From Myxococcota bacterium (lineage in GTDB: Bacteria > Myxococcota > B64-G9): a DNA stretch of 64,000 bases. The notes under the pieces were generated by a model. That model worked only from the letters and a program-made list of their open reading frames with translations. It did not search any database and was not told the DNA's origin. The stretch is from NCBI GenBank assembly GCA_022710975.1, contig JAKLGA010000004.1, forward strand, positions 1 through 64,000, in the 5' to 3' direction. Positions 61,859-64,000 of the stretch are shown in pieces. Numbering within the stretch: position 1 is the stretch's first letter; every line of letters begins with the position of its first letter. Made by a program: the position numbers and the translations under genes.

Positions 61859-63981
61859 AGCCCAAGGACCAGAGCATCGAGGCCCGGAAGCTCGTGGACC
61901 GGCTGGTGCCCGGGGCCGAGCACGGCCCGCTTGAGGGCCTGCTCGCCACTACCTACGAGCTGCAGCCCGACTTCTTCGACACGGACTTCCTGCCCTCGGT
62001 GCTGGGGTTGGGCGCCTGGGACGACCGCAGCCGAACGAGCCAGGTCGCCCTGATCGGGAAGCTGGCCGAGCTCGTCAGTGCCTCGGTGCTCATGGAAGCC
62101 ACCCGCTACCATGGCCGACCCAGCCACATCCACATCAACTTGCGGCCCGTGGGCCTGCCGCAGGGCCGGCTCCACGCCAAGGTGCTGCTCCTGGTGCATC
62201 GCGAGGCGGTCCGCCTCTTTGTGGGCAGCGCCAACCTGACCCAACCGGGCTACCGCACCAACCGCGAAGTGGCCGCCTGGATCGAGGCCGGTCCCAAGCA
62301 GATCGAGTCCGCTTCACTCCTGCTCTCGGCCATCGACGGCCTGGACGAGGTCCTCGGGCGCTGGCTCGACAGATCGGACCGCCAGGTCCTCCAGGATGCA
62401 GGGGACAAGCTGCGCACCTGGCGGGCGGCCCGGCTAGTTCGTGCCGACAGACCAGAGGACACCTTCCTGTGGTCCGGCGCGGGCCGGCCGCTGTGGAGGA
62501 GCTTCCTGGAACGCTGGCCCGCCGGCGAGCCGGTGGAGCGAATCGCCATCGTGTCGCCCTTCTGGTCCAAGGGCCACGCAGCCTCCACCCTGGGGACCTT
62601 CCTGGGCGAGCTCCGACGCCGGGAATGCCTGGCCTCCGGCGCCCAGGTCGAGCTCTACTGCTCCGGCTTCGCCGCCACCCAGCATGGGCTCGTTCCACTG
62701 CTGCCAGAGGACCACTGGCGCTTCGACCTGGCTGCCCTGGGCGCGACCGGAACAGCCCGGGCCGTGAGGCTTGTGCCCGATAGCGGCGAGGCACCCGACA
62801 TCGAAGACTACCAGGGCGTGCGACCGCTCCATGCCAAGGTGGTGCTGCTCACGGGCAAGTCCTCGTCGCTGGCCTACCTGGGCTCGGCCAACTTCACGCT
62901 TCGCGGCTGGGGCTTCGGCCTGCCTCATGTCGTACCCAACGTGGAAGCCGGGGTGGCGTTGCTCCGCCAGGGCAAGGACAGGGAGTCGCTCTCGGCGCTA
63001 TTGCCTCCCTTCGAAGGCGAGAAGCTGACGATCGGCCCGTCGGCATCGAAGGCCGTGGCCGAGTACGAGATCGAGGTGAAGGAGGAAGACGCGCCCTGCT
63101 GGCCCATGTTCCTGCGCGAGGCGCGGCTCGAACCTTGCTCGCCCGGGACGCAGGACCTCCGCCTCGTCCTGGTGACCGAGCCTGACAAGCAGCCCGCCTC
63201 CTGGACGGCCTCCGTCGGTGGGGACGGTGGTCCCGACACCCTCTTGCTCGAGGTGAGCGGCAAGTCTGCCCTTGCCGAGCACGCTGTCGCCCTGGACAAG
63301 GACCTGCGCCGGAGGCTCCTCGCCCAGAAGCAGGTGCTGGTGGCCTGGCCCGCGGCCCCGGCGCCGGTGGCCTTCCCGGTCAACCTCTCGGAGGAGGGTC
63401 GGCTGGAGCTGCCCCTCGGCGAGCTGCGCGACGATCTCAGCGAGGCGAGCCTCCTGGACTACTTCCGGGGCCGGATCTCCTGGGAGGAGGCCGTGGCTGG
63501 AAGCGAGGAGGAGCGGTCGCCTCTGAGCCTCCAGCCCATGACCGAGAGCGAGGTCGATAAGTCCCGCATCCAGTCCTACCAGGTCCGGGAATTCGTCGAG
63601 GCCTTGCCGGGCGTCCGCGCTGTCCTGGCGGATTCCAGGTTGATCGCCAACAGGATGCGGATTGCCCTGCTCGGCCCGCTGAGCCCGCTTGCGCTTGCAC
63701 GGAAAGCTCTCGAGGCGGTGAAGGCCGGGCGCCGGACCGCGGTGGCGGGGGCGTTCGAGGTGGTCGAGCTCATGGCCTGCGTGCGCGAGGTTCTCCAGGC
63801 CGCGGACCAGGTCGACGCAGGCAAGGTCTGGCGCGAGCACGCCCAGGAGGCCCTGCGGCAGCTCGAACAGGTGCTGGCCGAGCTCCAGGGAGGCCGGGCC
63901 GAGTTCGGCGGGCGAAGCGCCTTCCGTAAGTACCAGAACATGGTGGCCAGCCTGCGCGGAGACGAGGAGGTGGGTTCGTGA
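61855..63981 (+). CDS. PLD-fold nuclease-like protein, 708 aa
   Basis: Two phospholipase-D half-sites: H107-A-K109 with G-S-A-N (124-127), and H326-A-K328 with G-S-A-N (343-346). The His and Lys of each HKD motif are present, but the position of the Asp is Val in the first and Thr in the second. The C-terminal 300 residues are helical and unrecognised. DISARM encodes a PLD protein, DrmC, of only about 250 aa, so this one is much longer. It is the likely effector or an accessory of the operon. Its stop overlaps the start of another gene. Confidence 0.75.
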   Translation: MKPKDQSIEARKLVDRLVPGAEHGPLEGLLATTYELQPDFFDTDFLPSVLGLGAWDDRSRTSQVALIGKLAELVSASVLMEATRYHGRPSHIHINLRPVGLPQGRLHAKVLLLVHREAVRLFVGSANLTQPGYRTNREVAAWIEAGPKQIESASLLLSAIDGLDEVLGRWLDRSDRQVLQDAGDKLRTWRAARLVRADRPEDTFLWSGAGRPLWRSFLERWPAGEPVERIAIVSPFWSKGHAASTLGTFLGELRRRECLASGAQVELYCSGFAATQHGLVPLLPEDHWRFDLAALGATGTARAVRLVPDSGEAPDIEDYQGVRPLHAKVVLLTGKSSSLAYLGSANFTLRGWGFGLPHVVPNVEAGVALLRQGKDRESLSALLPPFEGEKLTIGPSASKAVAEYEIEVKEEDAPCWPMFLREARLEPCSPGTQDLRLVLVTEPDKQPASWTASVGGDGGPDTLLLEVSGKSALAEHAVALDKDLRRRLLAQKQVLVAWPAAPAPVAFPVNLSEEGRLELPLGELRDDLSEASLLDYFRGRISWEEAVAGSEEERSPLSLQPMTESEVDKSRIQSYQVREFVEALPGVRAVLADSRLIANRMRIALLGPLSPLALARKALEAVKAGRRTAVAGAFEVVELMACVREVLQAADQVDAGKVWREHAQEALRQLEQVLAELQGGRAEFGGRSAFRKYQNMVASLRGDEEVGS

Positions 63982-64000
63982 TCGCCTTCTCGGACCAGAT
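63978..64000 (+). CDS. Start of the next operon gene, cut by the window end
   Basis: A GTG at 63978 overlaps the PLD stop as GTGA. Only the first codons (M-I-A-F-S-D-Q) are visible, so nothing can be said of function. The overlap shows that the operon continues past the window. Confidence 0.5.

Overview
The window looks like accessory DNA from a GC-rich bacterium, most plausibly a member of the Myxococcota or a related former deltaproteobacterium. The signs are GC-rich coding DNA, a secreted Cys-rich protein with Asp-rich metal-binding repeats, carboxypeptidase-regulatory-like repeats, a lipoprotein methyltransferase and a histone-H1-like AT-hook protein. There are no ribosomal or central-metabolism genes. 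Several transposase remnants, a truncated tRNA-Leu, frameshifted genes and abrupt GC shifts mark a mosaic, repeatedly rearranged region. The taxonomic call is an inference.

Left edge (0-7.8 kb): a broken tRNA-Leu(UAA), three IS remnants, a tRNA-like relic, a two-gene leftward operon whose second product ends like ImmA/IrrE, a frameshifted surface-type protein and a HEPN-like protein. From 17.15 kb down to 7.9 kb runs one leftward operon of about 13 genes: a Rad52-type annealing protein, a Cas4/RecB-like nuclease with four cysteines, a second beta sliding clamp, a zinc ribbon, several small unknowns, a DUF6744-like protein, a calcineurin-type phosphoesterase and a RavA/ViaA-like AAA+ and VWA pair. 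This resembles the recombination modules of integrative elements joined to a clamp and a MoxR-type chaperone.

17.4-25 kb: a lipoprotein methyltransferase, an XRE regulator, membrane-anchored unknowns and a leftward replication module. The module has an excisionase-like HTH protein, a Toprim plus RecA-like primase-helicase and small accessory genes. Between them lie repeated ATGCA motifs and a long near-perfect palindrome, a candidate origin or operator. 26-44 kb is a patchwork: a GNAT enzyme, an orphan OmpR regulator, a dead IS66 transposase, two tandem low-GC secreted proteins with glycine-rich repeats, an IS630 remnant, a Cys-rich beta-helix protein, a TPR gene broken by one stop, a broken methyltransferase-GNAT fusion, a DUF3631 replication operon, an AT-hook protein, a HEPN protein and a SEC-C protein.

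44-64 kb is a defence island. A truncated DrmD-like helicase is followed by a PD-(D/E)XK-like gene. Then come an XRE regulator and a tightly coupled rightward operon: a 1725-aa DUF1998-type helicase with a C-terminal nuclease-like domain, an intact DrmD-like SNF2 helicase, a 1337-aa Eco57I/PglX-like adenine methyltransferase, a HEPN-like protein, an unknown 443-aa protein and a 708-aa PLD-fold protein, with a further gene starting at the edge. Both drmD-related transcription units carry near-copies of one promoter. The set resembles DISARM class 1 but differs in order, fusions and extra genes, so it is the best candidate here for an undescribed defence system.
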